The position numbers and the translations under genes were made by a program. From Planctomycetota bacterium (GTDB lineage Bacteria; Planctomycetota; Phycisphaerae; Phycisphaerales; UBA1924), in the NCBI GenBank assembly GCA_018242645.1, contig JAFEBN010000225.1:1-60233 (forward strand): a stretch of 60,233 bases of DNA, written 5' to 3'. The first letter of the stretch is position 1. The number at the start of each line of letters is the position of its first letter. This document shows, in pieces, positions 16,879-24,125 of this stretch. The notes under the pieces are model-generated. The model ran no database searches, had not been told where the DNA came from, and saw only the letters and a list, made by a program, of their open reading frames with translations.

Positions 16879-18371
16879 CCACCAACAACACGGTGCTTTC
16901 CACCCAGTCCACGGGCGCAATTCAGGCGCGGGCGAACAGCCAGAGCGCAGTCATCGCGCTGATGGGCGCAGGTTCCGCCGCGGCGGGCGGCTCCTTTGCC
17001 GACTCGCTCGATGCCGAGGCCAAGCGCCAAACCAGCCCGCAGGGCCTGTTCAGTGAGTCAAAGGAGGCTTCGAGCCCGCGCGAGAGCAAGAAGCCCGATC
17101 GCGCGCGAAAGCCCCGGGAAGATGATGACACCCAGCCTGTCGAGCCACGAACGGAGGGAACCCGCACCGAGCCGGACGCGGCCGGCGCGCCGGCACCAGA
17201 GGATCGTTTCACACTTGTTCCCACATCCGAACCACCCGCTCCTTCGCGGGCGCAGGTGACGAACGACGCGCCCGCCCAGCCGGGCGAAGTGACCGCTGCG
17301 GCGCAGCAAACGCAGCCCGAAACACGCACGGAACCGACAAACGAACGGGGCGCCGCTCGCGCTGATGAATCTGCGGTTCGCGGCCCCACCGACCCGCTCA
17401 GGCTGATCGTGCAAAGGAGCGAATCTTCCGAGGACGCGCCTGCGCAGCCGGGCGCGGTTCAGGGCAACGCCGCCGATGCGAAGGACGAAACCGCGACCAA
17501 GAACGCCACACACAGCGGCTCTCACCAGCAACCGCAGCATGGAAGCAGCGGAAACAGCTCCACGGCCAGCAACTCGGGCTTCGGGCTTGCCGGCGCCGTT
17601 GCGACCGGTCGGGCAGTGAATGCGGGAGCAGAAACAGGCCAAGATTCCGCGGCGGTGACGAGCGTGGGAGGTGCTGCGGGCACCGGCGGCGGCACGCGCG
17701 TGGGAGCGCCGCTCGATCAGGTCGCGCCGCCGCGCACCGGTCCGAATCGGCCGCTGGAGCAGCCCGTCACGCTCAAGCTGAAACTCTCGGGCCCGGCCTC
17801 GGCGCCGCAGAACTCGCTTTCCCAGGAGGAAGTGTCTGCCGCGGAAGCTCAGATCGCGCGCGGGTTGACCGCGGCGTTCCGCCAGAACACGCCCCAGGTC
17901 ACGATGTGGATGTCGCCGGAAACACTCGGCAAAGTCCGCATCCACCTGACCTTTGATCAGGGCACCATCTCCGCGCGGTTCGAGGCTACCAGCGAGGCGA
18001 CGAAGGACCTGCTTGCCTCCAACATGGATTCGCTCCGCAGTGCGCTGCAATCACGCGGGCTCACCGCCGATCACATCGAGGTAGTGTCCATTCCGGATTG
18101 GTCTGCCCAGGGCAGCGCCGCGGGCAGCGACAACCGCGTGGTCTCCGGCGGATCGACCTCGACTTCGGGTGAGGCCTCTCAGGGCAACAGCCAGCATTCC
18201 AACCAGGGCAAGCAGGAACACTCGGGCACCTGGAACACCATGCTGAGCAATTTCGGCACGCAGGTGGACAGCGCTAAAAACGACTCTTCGGCCGAACCGA
18301 TCCCGTCCATTAATGTCAGCAAGACGCTTCTGAAGCTCCAGGCACGCCTTGAGCTCGATGCCGTCGCCTGA
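16875..18371 (+). CDS. fliK: Flagellar hook-length control protein FliK
   Basis: 498 residues. The first 300 are low-complexity, rich in Pro, Thr, Ala, Glu and Gln, as in the ruler part of FliK. The C-terminal conserved domain (about 310-410) contains VTMWMSPETLGKVRIHLTFD and LLASNMDSLRSALQSRGL, the classic switch domain that contacts FlhB to change export specificity when the hook is long enough. A Gly/Ser/Asn/Gln-rich linker and a short tail follow. FliK is exported while the hook grows. The start overlaps the stop of the MotE-like gene by four bases. Confidence 0.93.
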   Translation: MTTNNTVLSTQSTGAIQARANSQSAVIALMGAGSAAAGGSFADSLDAEAKRQTSPQGLFSESKEASSPRESKKPDRARKPREDDDTQPVEPRTEGTRTEPDAAGAPAPEDRFTLVPTSEPPAPSRAQVTNDAPAQPGEVTAAAQQTQPETRTEPTNERGAARADESAVRGPTDPLRLIVQRSESSEDAPAQPGAVQGNAADAKDETATKNATHSGSHQQPQHGSSGNSSTASNSGFGLAGAVATGRAVNAGAETGQDSAAVTSVGGAAGTGGGTRVGAPLDQVAPPRTGPNRPLEQPVTLKLKLSGPASAPQNSLSQEEVSAAEAQIARGLTAAFRQNTPQVTMWMSPETLGKVRIHLTFDQGTISARFEATSEATKDLLASNMDSLRSALQSRGLTADHIEVVSIPDWSAQGSAAGSDNRVVSGGSTSTSGEASQGNSQHSNQGKQEHSGTWNTMLSNFGTQVDSAKNDSSAEPIPSINVSKTLLKLQARLELDAVA

Positions 18372-18378
18372 TCCCGAT

Positions 18379-18394
18379 CGGCACACGTCTTGCT
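18379..18394 (+). promoter_or_regulatory. Candidate sigma-54 promoter for flgD
   Basis: CGGCACACGTCTTGCT. GG (18380-18381) and GC (18392-18393) are 10 bases apart, and GGCAC plus a full TTGCT match the consensus. The start would fall near 18405, placing GGAG (18407-18410) and the flgD ATG at 18417 in a leader of about 12 bases. It lies in the 45-base gap after fliK and could let flgD and flgE be induced separately from the basal-body genes. Confidence 0.6.
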
Positions 18395-18416
18395 TGCTCT
18401 CCCCACGGAGAACCCC

Positions 18417-18869
18417 ATGCCCACGACGTCCAGCATCCAGAGCAACACCCCCACCGGCAGCTCCAAGGCCAGCGGCTTCAGCGCCCTGACCAGCGAGCAG
18501 TTCACCAAGGTGATCCTCACCGAACTCGCGAATCAGGATCCGATGTCGCCCAGCGACACCAACGCGCTGCTCCAGCAGCTTTCCTCGATCCGCAACATCC
18601 AGTCGAGCATGGACCTCTCTGAAAAGTTGGGCACGCTCGTTTCGGACAATCAGTTCGCTTCCGCCTCGAACATGATCGGCCGAGTCGTGGGCGGTGTTTC
18701 GACCGACAACACCCGCACCGCCGGCAAGGTGACTTCCATCTCGAAGACCAACGACGGCGTCTTCCTCAACCTCTCGTCGGGCAAGAGCGTCGCCATCAAG
18801 AACATGGACGGGATCATCGATCCCGCTTCGCTCACCGCCGAAGAGAAGAAGCTTCTGGGGCTTGAGTAA
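18417..18869 (+). CDS. flgD: Flagellar hook-capping protein FlgD (short form)
   Basis: 150 residues from the ATG at 18417 with GGAG 7 bases upstream. The conserved core is present: LTSEQFTKVILTELANQDPM followed by SDTNALLQQLSSIRNIQS. FlgD caps the growing hook and guides FlgE assembly. It is shorter than the enteric protein (about 230 residues) and has only a compact C-terminal part (VTSISKTNDGVFLNLSSGKS), similar to the short FlgD of Bacillus. It lies between fliK and the next hook genes, and overlaps the next gene by one base (TAATG). Confidence 0.93.
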   Translation: MPTTSSIQSNTPTGSSKASGFSALTSEQFTKVILTELANQDPMSPSDTNALLQQLSSIRNIQSSMDLSEKLGTLVSDNQFASASNMIGRVVGGVSTDNTRTAGKVTSISKTNDGVFLNLSSGKSVAIKNMDGIIDPASLTAEEKKLLGLE

Positions 18870-19351
18870 TGGCAATCACCGACCTGTTCCGCTCGCTTGC
18901 CTCCGCGATACTACCCCCGGGCGTGGAACGCCGCTCGGGTCAGTCGCCCACCGGCGCGATCGAGGGCCAGAGCTTCGCCGATCTGCTCGCTTCGGAAAAG
19001 AGCGGCAAGCTCTCGTCCGCACGGGGCGTCAACATCCGGCCGGAGGCCGGCGTCAAGCTCAGCCCCGAGCAGCTCGCCCGCATCGGCACCGCGATCGATA
19101 AAGCCGAAGCCGCCGGCGCGCAGAATGCCCTTGTCATGATCGACGGCATGGCGCTCAAGGTGAACGTCGGCGTGCGCCAGGTGGTCGAGCAGGTTGACAT
19201 GCAGAAGTCGGGTGTGATGACCGGCATCGACGCTGTCATTCCTGCGGGCGATCAAACCGGCGCCGACAGCAAGAAGTCGCTCCTCCCTTCCGTCGGATTC
19301 CACCCCAATCTGGCGAAGATCCTGCAGGGCAAAGACCAGGCCGCGGCCTGA
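18869..19351 (+). CDS. Flagellar operon protein, TIGR02530 type
   Basis: 160 residues. The middle section, VKLSPEQLARIGTAIDKAEA then NALVMIDGMALKVNVGVR, matches the pattern of the TIGR02530 flagellar operon family, which lies between flgD and flgE in many non-enteric bacteria. Its function is not established. There is no membrane segment or export signature beyond a flexible N-terminus, so it is probably cytoplasmic. The stop-start overlap with flgD (TAATG) implies coupled translation. Placement between the hook cap and the hook protein suggests a role in hook export or assembly. Confidence 0.75.
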   Translation: MAITDLFRSLASAILPPGVERRSGQSPTGAIEGQSFADLLASEKSGKLSSARGVNIRPEAGVKLSPEQLARIGTAIDKAEAAGAQNALVMIDGMALKVNVGVRQVVEQVDMQKSGVMTGIDAVIPAGDQTGADSKKSLLPSVGFHPNLAKILQGKDQAAA

Positions 19352-19360
19352 ACCAGACCC

Positions 19361-19382
19361 GCCCCGCTCCATGAGGCGGGGC
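19361..19382 (+). promoter_or_regulatory. Hairpin in the flgE upstream gap
   Basis: GCCCCGC and GCGGGGC form a perfect 7-base stem around an 8-base loop, 10 bases after the preceding stop codon. No T-run follows, so it is not a standard intrinsic terminator. It sits right before a second hairpin and may act in message processing or attenuation. Confidence 0.5.
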
Positions 19383-19383
19383 C

Positions 19384-19402
19384 ACGCGGGAGGATCCCGC
19401 GT
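19384..19402 (+). promoter_or_regulatory. flgE leader hairpin with GGA loop (CsrA-like site)
   Basis: ACGCGGGA and TCCCGCGT form a perfect 8-base stem around a GGA loop (19392-19394). The flgE ribosome binding site AAGGAA (19453-19458) gives a second GGA about 60 bases on. The stem length and loop are the same as in the fliF leader, though the stem sequence differs completely, which argues for function over descent. Confidence 0.5.
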
Positions 19403-19465
19403 CCGATTTGCTGATCCGATGGACGAACCGCGCGGAGCCGCGGCAAGGCCTCAAGGAATCCGCCC

Positions 19466-21250
19466 ATGGCCTCCACGACCGCTCTGTTCACCGGCCTGTC
19501 GGGACTCAACGCCAACTCTCGTCTCATTGACGTGATCGGCAACAACATCTCCAACGTCAACACGACCGCCTACAAGTCAAACCGCCTCCAGTTCAGCTCG
19601 ATGTTCAATCGCACGTTCAGCATCGGCAGCGCGCCGGGCGTGAACACGGGCGGCACCAACCCCGGGCAGGTGGGCCTGGGCGTGCAGGCCGCCGGCACCC
19701 AGCGCAACTTCCTGAACGGTGCGATCAACGCCACCGGTGACTCCCGGGATATGGCGATCGAAGGTGAAGGCTTCTTCGTCGTGCAGCGCGCCGGAGGCGA
19801 ACAGGTTTATACCCGGGCGGGTTCCTTCCGCCCCAACAGCTCCAACGAACTGGTCACCATGACCGGCGAGCGCCTGATGGGTTACGGCGTCGATGCGCGA
19901 TTCAACATCGACAAGTCGACGATCAGCCCCGTCTCGATCCCCCTTGGCGCGCTCACCATCGCCGAGCCGACCTCGCTCGCGACGCTCTCGGGCAATCTCA
20001 ACAAGAACGGCTCGCTCCCGACCCACGGCGCTTCGCTCACGCTCCAGGCAAGCTCGACCAACGCCTTCGGCGTTGTGACCGGTGCCAGCCCGGCTCCCGG
20101 CGCCGGCAACGTCGTTGAAACGACCACGCGCCTGGTCGATATCGACGACCCCGCCATCGCCGGCACCACGACCGCCCTGTTCTCCGCGGGCCAGACCATT
20201 CGATTCAGCGGCGCCCAGAAGGGCGTGACCTCGGTCAACGCGAAGAATCTGCCGGACGCATCGCTGCAGATCACCAGCACGACGACGATGCAGGACCTGA
20301 TGAACTTCCTGCAGAACGCCTATGGCATCGTGGGCGGGCAAACGAACCCCGACGGGGCAACGACCGGCATCACGCTCAACCCCGCGACCGGCGTGCTCTC
20401 GATCGTCGGCAACACGGGGACGATGAACGACATCACGTTCAATCCCGCCAATCTCAAGCTCGAGGATGCGAGCGGCAACCAGGTGCAGTCCGCGCTCTTC
20501 AGCGCCACCAAGAACGGCGCGGCCGACGGCGAGAGCGTCCGCACCAGCTTTGTCGCGTACGACTCGCTGGGAACGCCCGTCAACATCAACGTCGGGTTCA
20601 CGCTCGAATCCACGCCCGGCGGGACGGGCTCCAACTGGCGCTGGTACGCCGAATCCGGCAACCCGTACAACGGTTCGATCAACCTCGGATCCGGCGTCGT
20701 GAGCTTCGGCTCGACCGGCGCGCTGCTTACCAACACGCCGCTCTCGATCTCGGTTGATCGCACCGGCACCGGCGCCATCACGCCGCTCACGTTCAACATC
20801 TCGCTCTCGTCGGGCCAGGGCGGCGTGACCGCGTTTGCCAATAACAACGGCACCTCTTCGCTGCAGGCCCAGCAGGTCGACGGCGCCCCGATCGGCACGC
20901 TGCAGAGCTTTGCCGTCGGCGACGACGGAATCATCACCGGCGCATTCACCAACGGCCTCTCCCGCACGATGGGCCAGGTGGTGCTCGCGAAGTTCTCCAA
21001 CCCCGAGGGACTTGTCGACCTCGGGAACAATCTCTATCGCGTTGGTCCCAACAGCGGCACCGCCGGCATCGCCACGCCGCTTGACCTGGGGACCGGCAAG
21101 ATCGTGGGCGGGGCGCTGGAACTCTCCAACGTCGATCTCGGCTCGGAGTTCCTGGGTCTGATTCTGGCGCAGACGGGCTACTCGGCCTCAACCCGCGTGA
21201 TCCGAACGACCGACGACCTGTTCCAGCAGCTGCTGTCGCTGGGCCGCTAA
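19466..21250 (+). CDS. flgE: Flagellar hook protein FlgE
   Basis: 594 residues, longer than the enteric hook protein (about 400). The N-terminal signature is FTGLSGLNANSRLIDVIGNN with ISNVNTTAYKSNR; the C-terminal helix reads LGSEFLGLILAQTGYSASTR. The extra length lies in the central surface-exposed D1-D2 regions, which are rich in Thr, Ser, Gly and Asn (for example TLSGNLNKNGSLPTHGASLT). FlgE is exported and polymerises into the flexible hook. AAGGAA lies 7 bases before the ATG. The 114-base gap in front is rich in hairpins. Confidence 0.96.
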   Translation: MASTTALFTGLSGLNANSRLIDVIGNNISNVNTTAYKSNRLQFSSMFNRTFSIGSAPGVNTGGTNPGQVGLGVQAAGTQRNFLNGAINATGDSRDMAIEGEGFFVVQRAGGEQVYTRAGSFRPNSSNELVTMTGERLMGYGVDARFNIDKSTISPVSIPLGALTIAEPTSLATLSGNLNKNGSLPTHGASLTLQASSTNAFGVVTGASPAPGAGNVVETTTRLVDIDDPAIAGTTTALFSAGQTIRFSGAQKGVTSVNAKNLPDASLQITSTTTMQDLMNFLQNAYGIVGGQTNPDGATTGITLNPATGVLSIVGNTGTMNDITFNPANLKLEDASGNQVQSALFSATKNGAADGESVRTSFVAYDSLGTPVNINVGFTLESTPGGTGSNWRWYAESGNPYNGSINLGSGVVSFGSTGALLTNTPLSISVDRTGTGAITPLTFNISLSSGQGGVTAFANNNGTSSLQAQQVDGAPIGTLQSFAVGDDGIITGAFTNGLSRTMGQVVLAKFSNPEGLVDLGNNLYRVGPNSGTAGIATPLDLGTGKIVGGALELSNVDLGSEFLGLILAQTGYSASTRVIRTTDDLFQQLLSLGR

Positions 21251-21271
21251 GCCCCCTCCGGATTTCTGTCC

Positions 21272-21988
21272 ATGCCGATCTTTGCGATTCCGACCCTGCT
21301 CGCCCAAGTCGCCGAAAGCCCCGCCACGGCCGCCTGGCTTTTCGTGGGCTGTGCCGTTTCGTCGCTCCTCGCGCTCGCGCTGGTTCGCCTGCTCCGCCTC
21401 GACGCGCTCGCACGCGCCGTCCTGGCCCCGCAGCCATCCCGGGCTGAAATCGTGCAGCGCCTCGAGCAGCTCGCGCGTCACTCGGCTCGGCGTGACACCC
21501 GGGCGATCCGTCGCACCGGCGACACGTGCTCCTGGCGCCTCTTCCGCCGCGGCGCGGAGCTCCTGGCTCAGGGTGCGCAGCCCGCCGACATCGCTCACAA
21601 GCTGGAACACATCGCGCAGGTGCTCACGGCCCGAAAGTCGCGCCGGCTGAAGCGCATCAGCGCCTTCAGCTGCGGGCTCGTCGTTTTTCCGCTGTTCGTC
21701 GTGCTGACGCACGCGGCGGGAGCGATCGGCCTCGTACCAGCGACCAGCGAATGGGTCGCGGGCGCCGCGTTTGTCGGGGTCCTGGGCCTCTTGATCACCT
21801 CTTCGGTTGCACGGTGGCTCAGCGAGCGCGCCGAAGACGGGCTTGCGGCACGAACGCTCGAGACCGAGGCGCTCATCTTCGGCCTCTCCGCGATCTGCGG
21901 CGGCGCGGGGCCGGAAGAAGTCGGGTCCATGACTCGCCTTGTGCTGGGGATGGCCCCCGCAGAAACTGCGCTCCGCCGAGCCGCCTGA
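21272..21988 (+). CDS. Reduced MotA-like stator protein
   Basis: 238 residues. Segments align by eye with MotA: a cytoplasmic helix RRGAELLAQGAQPADIAHKLEHI (written here as the RRGAELL and PADIAHKLEHI blocks) like the MotA helix before TM3, then KRISAFSCGLVVFPLFVVL as TM3, AAFVGVLGLLITSSVARWL as TM4, and a tail ERAEDGLAARTLETEALIFG similar to the MotA C-terminus. Only three membrane segments are evident; the short TM2 of MotA seems to be missing, and no motB follows. It lies in the motA slot between flgE and fliL. It may be a divergent stator subunit or a non-torque relative. The homology needs a profile search to confirm. Confidence 0.55.
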   Translation: MPIFAIPTLLAQVAESPATAAWLFVGCAVSSLLALALVRLLRLDALARAVLAPQPSRAEIVQRLEQLARHSARRDTRAIRRTGDTCSWRLFRRGAELLAQGAQPADIAHKLEHIAQVLTARKSRRLKRISAFSCGLVVFPLFVVLTHAAGAIGLVPATSEWVAGAAFVGVLGLLITSSVARWLSERAEDGLAARTLETEALIFGLSAICGGAGPEEVGSMTRLVLGMAPAETALRRAA

Positions 21989-22090
21989 GCGTCCGAAAAC
22001 AACCGGGCGTCCAACTGTTCCAGCCCGAGGTCTCCCGGGTTCTCTCCCGTACACATCGCCGCTTGAGTCCGCGCCCGCTCGGGCCGAAAT

Positions 22091-22127
22091 CACCCTCCGA
22101 AGCCCGAAGGACCGGGCGCGGAGGGTG
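22091..22127 (+). promoter_or_regulatory. fliL leader hairpin hiding the ribosome binding site
   Basis: A two-part hairpin: a 9-base outer stem (CACCCTCCG with CGGAGGGTG), a small internal loop, a 5-base inner stem (GCCCG with CGGGC), and a hexaloop AAGGAC. The outer 3' arm contains the fliL ribosome binding site GGAGG (22120-22124), five bases before ATG 22130, so the fold would block translation. The loop carries ANGGA, the core CsrA-binding motif. Confidence 0.6.
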
Positions 22128-22129
22128 TC

Positions 22130-22666
22130 ATGGCCGACGAAAAGGACTCGAAAGCTCAGGGCGAGGCGGGGGCGCCAGCCAAGGGCGGCTTGCCGATCAA
22201 GACCATCGCGATTGTCGCCGTCCTCATGATCGTTGAGGCCGCGGCGGTGTTCTTCGTCGTGGGTTCCACCATGCGGAAGCCGGCGGAGTCCAAGGCCGGC
22301 GAACTCCATGGGGAAGAAGAAGCCAAGCTCGATGCGCTGGTCGAACTGCCCCTTGTCGAAGACAAGTTTCAGAACATGACCGGCGGGCAGGCATGGATCT
22401 GGGATGCCGCCGTGTATGTCAAGGTCAAGAAGCGCGACGAGGAGAAAGTCCTTGAGGTGCTCCAGGCCCGCTCGGCGGAGATCAAGCAGGGCATCGCGTA
22501 CATCTTCCGGCGCGCCCAGCACAGCCAGTTGAAGGAACCCGGTCTTGAGACGATGAACCGCGAAATCAGCGCGTACATCAACGAGATCGTGGAAAAGGCC
22601 CCGGACGGCACCAGCCGCATTGATCGGGTGCTGATTCCCAAGTGCCGCGGGTTCCCGGCGAGCTGA
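22130..22666 (+). CDS. fliL: Flagellar basal-body-associated protein FliL
   Basis: 178 residues with one membrane segment at about 25-46 (IAIVAVLMIVEAAAVFFVVG) and a periplasmic SPFH-like domain (WIWDAAVYVKVKKRDEEKVL, EIVEKAPDGTSRIDRVLIPK). FliL surrounds the stator units and raises motor output or aids surface sensing. A motA-like gene comes just before it; fliM, which often follows, is absent. The ribosome binding site is buried in a hairpin (22091-22127), so translation may be regulated. This is the last flagellar gene of the cluster. Confidence 0.88.
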   Translation: MADEKDSKAQGEAGAPAKGGLPIKTIAIVAVLMIVEAAAVFFVVGSTMRKPAESKAGELHGEEEAKLDALVELPLVEDKFQNMTGGQAWIWDAAVYVKVKKRDEEKVLEVLQARSAEIKQGIAYIFRRAQHSQLKEPGLETMNREISAYINEIVEKAPDGTSRIDRVLIPKCRGFPAS

Positions 22667-22740
22667 GCCGATTCTCTGAAACCGGACAGGGGTACTCTGG
22701 TATGCCACGCGTGGAGCGGGGCGGGCCGGAGGAGCTGTCT

Positions 22741-24072
22741 TTGAACAAAATCACCTTTGCGTGGCTTTCGATCGCGGCGGTCGTTTCTCTTCTCGGCGGG
22801 GGATGCACCTCCGCGAGCACGGCTCCACCACCGCCTGCGCTGACTGCGCAGCAGACGGCAAAGAACGTGGAATCGTTCGATGTCGTGCACGCTCGCATCA
22901 AGGAACGGAACTTCGATACCGCGAAAGTCGGCCCCGAATGGGACGCCAAGCACGCCGAGCTCCGCCCGAAGGTGGAACAGGCCAGGACGAATGCCGAGGC
23001 CCGGGAGGTCTCGAACCAGTTGATCGCGACTTTGCACCAGTCGCACATGGGCGTCATCCCCGGCGACGCGTACGACGATGCGCCCGATGCCAAGGGAAGT
23101 GAGGACACGTCGGGCGAGCCGGGGTTTGAAGTGCGAGCGATCGAAGGCCGCCCGGTGGTGACTCGCGTCGTCGCGAATTCGCCCGCGGCCGGCGCGGGCG
23201 TCAAGCCCGGCTGGGTCCTGGTCTCGGTCGATGGCAAGCCGCTCCAGCCCACGCTCGACAAGCTCACGCGCGCACTGAAGGGCCGGCGGGAATCGGGGTT
23301 GATGATCTCCAACACGCTCAACCACGCGACGCGCGGCCCCGAGGGCAGCACCGTGACGATGGTTTTCCTGGACGATCAGGACAAGGCGGTCGAGTTGAAG
23401 ATCCAGCTCCGCGAGCCGCCCGGCAAGCCGATCAACTTCGGCAACCTCCCCACCATGTTCATGGAAATCGATCGCACGGCGCGGGTACCCGGCATCGGCT
23501 ACTTCTGGTTTTCCATCTGGTTCGACCCGCCCAGGCTCATGACCGAGTTGCAGGAAGCCGTGCTCGCCTGCAAGGACTGCGAGGGCTTCATCATCGATCT
23601 CCGGGGGAACATCGGCGGCATCGGCGCACTGGCGATGGGTGTCGGCAGCTGGTTTGTTGACAAGCCGAATCAGCAGCTTGGCACGATGATCACCCGTGAC
23701 TCCAAGCTCAACTTTGTGCTCAATCCGCGTCCGAATTCCTTCGGCAAGCCGCTCGCGATCCTCGTCGATGAAATGTCGGCCTCGACCTCGGAGATCTTCG
23801 CGGGCGGAATGCGTGACATCGGGCGTGCCCGCGTGTTCGGGTCGCCCACGCCCGGTGCCGCGCTGCCCTCCACGGTGGAAGTTCTGCCCAACGGCGATCG
23901 CCTGCAATTCGCGTTTGCCAACTACATCAGCGCCAAGGGCGAGGCGCTGGAAGCCAACGGCGTTCCGCTCGATGAGCAGATCAGCCGTACTCGGGCGGAC
24001 CTGCTGGCGGGACGCGATCCGGTGCTCGATGCCGCGGTCGCCTGGATCCGCTCGCAGGCCGCGGCACGCTGA
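22741..24072 (+). CDS. S41-family peptidase lipoprotein with PDZ domain
   Basis: 443 residues from the TTG at 22741, chosen because GGAGGAG lies 7 bases upstream and the protein then begins with a lipoprotein signal ending LGGGC. The open frame extends to 22642, but that part overlaps fliL. A PDZ-like domain spans about 120-220 (VTRVVANSPAAGAGVKPGWV), followed by the S41 core with GFIIDLRGNIGGIG and the serine motif DEMSASTSEIF. The motif LHQSHMG near residue 103 is the Ser-His pair of tricorn-type S41 enzymes, while the catalytic Lys of CtpA/Prc (in GxPTFGKG) is replaced: this protein has GSPTPGAALPS. It is therefore probably a tricorn/IRBP-type protease, exported and membrane-anchored. The next gene also encodes an exported protein. 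Confidence 0.88.
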   Translation: MNKITFAWLSIAAVVSLLGGGCTSASTAPPPPALTAQQTAKNVESFDVVHARIKERNFDTAKVGPEWDAKHAELRPKVEQARTNAEAREVSNQLIATLHQSHMGVIPGDAYDDAPDAKGSEDTSGEPGFEVRAIEGRPVVTRVVANSPAAGAGVKPGWVLVSVDGKPLQPTLDKLTRALKGRRESGLMISNTLNHATRGPEGSTVTMVFLDDQDKAVELKIQLREPPGKPINFGNLPTMFMEIDRTARVPGIGYFWFSIWFDPPRLMTELQEAVLACKDCEGFIIDLRGNIGGIGALAMGVGSWFVDKPNQQLGTMITRDSKLNFVLNPRPNSFGKPLAILVDEMSASTSEIFAGGMRDIGRARVFGSPTPGAALPSTVEVLPNGDRLQFAFANYISAKGEALEANGVPLDEQISRTRADLLAGRDPVLDAAVAWIRSQAAAR

Positions 24073-24125
24073 GAGGCCGCCAAAGATTGTCCGGAATCCC
24101 CCGTACGCCCACTCAAGGAAAGTCC

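Noticed and set aside
19397-19412. Possible sigma-54 site before flgE
   Set aside because: TTGC is present, but the -24 element is CG instead of GG, which is nearly invariant. flgE is more likely read from the flgD promoter.
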